Below are positions 63,358-64,000 of a DNA stretch of 64,000 nucleotides, one piece after another. The notes beneath the pieces are model-generated. The model had not been told where the DNA came from. It made no database searches and worked only from the letters and a program-made list of their open reading frames with translations. Location of the stretch: NCBI RefSeq assembly GCF_000745215.1, contig NZ_JQNK01000009.1, forward strand, positions 2,170,001-2,234,000. Reading direction: 5' to 3'. Source of the stretch: Methylosinus sp. PW1. GTDB lineage: Bacteria; Pseudomonadota; Alphaproteobacteria; Rhizobiales; Beijerinckiaceae. Position 1 is the stretch's first letter. Each line of letters begins with the position of its first letter. The position numbers and the translations under genes were made by a program.

Positions 63358-64000
63358 TCAGGCCGGCAGAAGGCCCTTGCGCAAATTCTCGCCCGCGAGC
63401 GTGATGATGCGGCCGACGGCGGCGGGATCGGCGAGCCAGGCCTCTATGCGCGGATGGGTGAGCTGCGCCGGCGTGCTGCGGCGATAGACCTTGTAACATT
63501 CGGCGAGATAGTACGGCAGCGACACGAATTCGCCGACCTCGCTCGAGAGATGATAATTCTCGAGCTTGAATGTGTAGCTGCCCTGCACGCCGAAATATTC
63601 GCCGATCGGCGGATAGATGGGGAATATCTCCGCGCGTCCGAGATCGTCGATCGCGTAATAGTCGCCATTGACGGGCGCCGGAGTCGGCAGGCCGGCATGG
63701 GCGAAAAATTTCTTGGCGAGATCGAAGAGCACGAACGGCCGCGGATGCACCAGCGAATACATGAACACGCCGCGGCGCGACCAATTGGCGATCTCGCCGG
63801 AGAGATCCATGCCGTATTTGCGCTTGCCGGTCTCGACCAGCTCGTTCACGGCGTCGTTCCAGACGTCGAAATAGCCGAGCGCCTCGAAGACATTGCGGTT
63901 GAACAGCGCATGCGCCTCCTCCACCGAGAGGCCGCGGCGGAAGGCGAAGACGGCGAGCGCCGAGTGATAGGGGCCGACGGGGCCGATGGTCGGCGCATGG
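63358..64000 (-). CDS. WcbI-like polysaccharide biosynthesis protein, truncated by the window
   Basis: The gene runs off the right edge, so only the C-terminal 213 residues are seen. HAPTIGPVGPYHSALAVFAFRRGLSVEEAHALFNRNVFEALGYFDVW, WSRRGVFMYSLVHPRPFVLFDLAKKFF and the following ENYHLSSEVGEFVSLPYYLAECY resemble the WcbI family of putative capsule acetyltransferases. The identification is by resemblance only and should be treated as tentative. It converges with the MOSC gene. Confidence 0.5.
   Translation of the reverse strand, partial: HAPTIGPVGPYHSALAVFAFRRGLSVEEAHALFNRNVFEALGYFDVWNDAVNELVETGKRKYGMDLSGEIANWSRRGVFMYSLVHPRPFVLFDLAKKFFAHAGLPTPAPVNGDYYAIDDLGRAEIFPIYPPIGEYFGVQGSYTFKLENYHLSSEVGEFVSLPYYLAECYKVYRRSTPAQLTHPRIEAWLADPAAVGRIITLAGENLRKGLLPA

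Noticed and set aside
1..64000. tRNA, rRNA or riboswitch genes
   Set aside because: No cloverleaf-like or conserved ribosomal/riboswitch core sequence was recognised by eye; a covariance-model search would settle it.

Overview
The window is a GC-rich, densely packed stretch of an alphaproteobacterial chromosome. The best fit is the Hyphomicrobiales (Rhizobiales). Three things point there: a complete NepR/EcfG/PhyR general stress response locus, a ChvI-ChvG-HprK-EIIA-HPr operon with the short alphaproteobacterial HprK, and an Omp25/31-type outer membrane protein. A methylotroph-related family such as Methylocystaceae or Beijerinckiaceae is possible, but no diagnostic methane or methanol gene is present, so that is only a guess. 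I find no rRNA, tRNA, CRISPR array or prophage.

Layout. 1-7665: end of a sugar-1-phosphate nucleotidyltransferase, a diguanylate cyclase, then a same-strand run of a UDP-galactopyranose-mutase-like flavoprotein, a GtrA-type membrane protein and a polytopic glycosyltransferase-like protein, followed by an exported protein and a membrane acyltransferase. 7792-11589: fumC, the stress-response locus and a KGG-repeat stress protein. 11648-16728: ptsN, hpf, rpoN, lptB and leuD. 16815-20597: protease-like protein, O-methyltransferase, MFS transporter and a small membrane protein. 20916-28392: acs, two tiny membrane proteins and fatty acid synthesis (fabD, fabG, acpP, fabF), interrupted by a divergently oriented outer membrane protein with asparagine-repeat loops. 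28607-32662: mltG, a YicC-family gene, gmk and a lipoprotein. 32891-34070: a cupredoxin plus FTR1 iron-uptake pair. 34237-41350: DAHP synthase, two tandem acyltransferase-3 paralogues, a CorA-type transporter, purQ/purS and a membrane-anchored hypothetical protein. 41533-44382: a three-domain ACP / fatty-acyl-AMP ligase / PlsC-type acyltransferase fusion. 44521-48437: HPr, EIIA, HprK and ChvG/ChvI. 48932-55720: glpK, a methyltransferase, glpD, a complete IS4-family element and a DEAD-box helicase. 56069-64000: TerB-like protein, a short-chain dehydrogenase, rpmF, Hsp20, a GT21 glycosyltransferase, gltX, a MarR regulator with a cysteine-rich tail, a CxxC protein, a MOSC protein and a partial WcbI-like gene.

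The most unusual signals are non-coding or architectural. (a) A near-consensus promoter at 61471-61499 overlaps a palindrome and places the start of transcription on the MarR start codon, so the mRNA is probably leaderless and autoregulated. (b) A roughly 104-bp dispersed element occurs twice with perfect 17-18 bp stems that differ by compensatory base pairs. (c) Several GC-rich hairpin repeat families sit mostly between convergent genes, and one copy is split by the IS element with a 9-bp target duplication. (d) There is the ACP-ligase-acyltransferase fusion. (e) The asparagine loops of the outer membrane protein are encoded by trinucleotide repeats. (f) An exact EcfG-type promoter lies upstream of nepR-ecfG.
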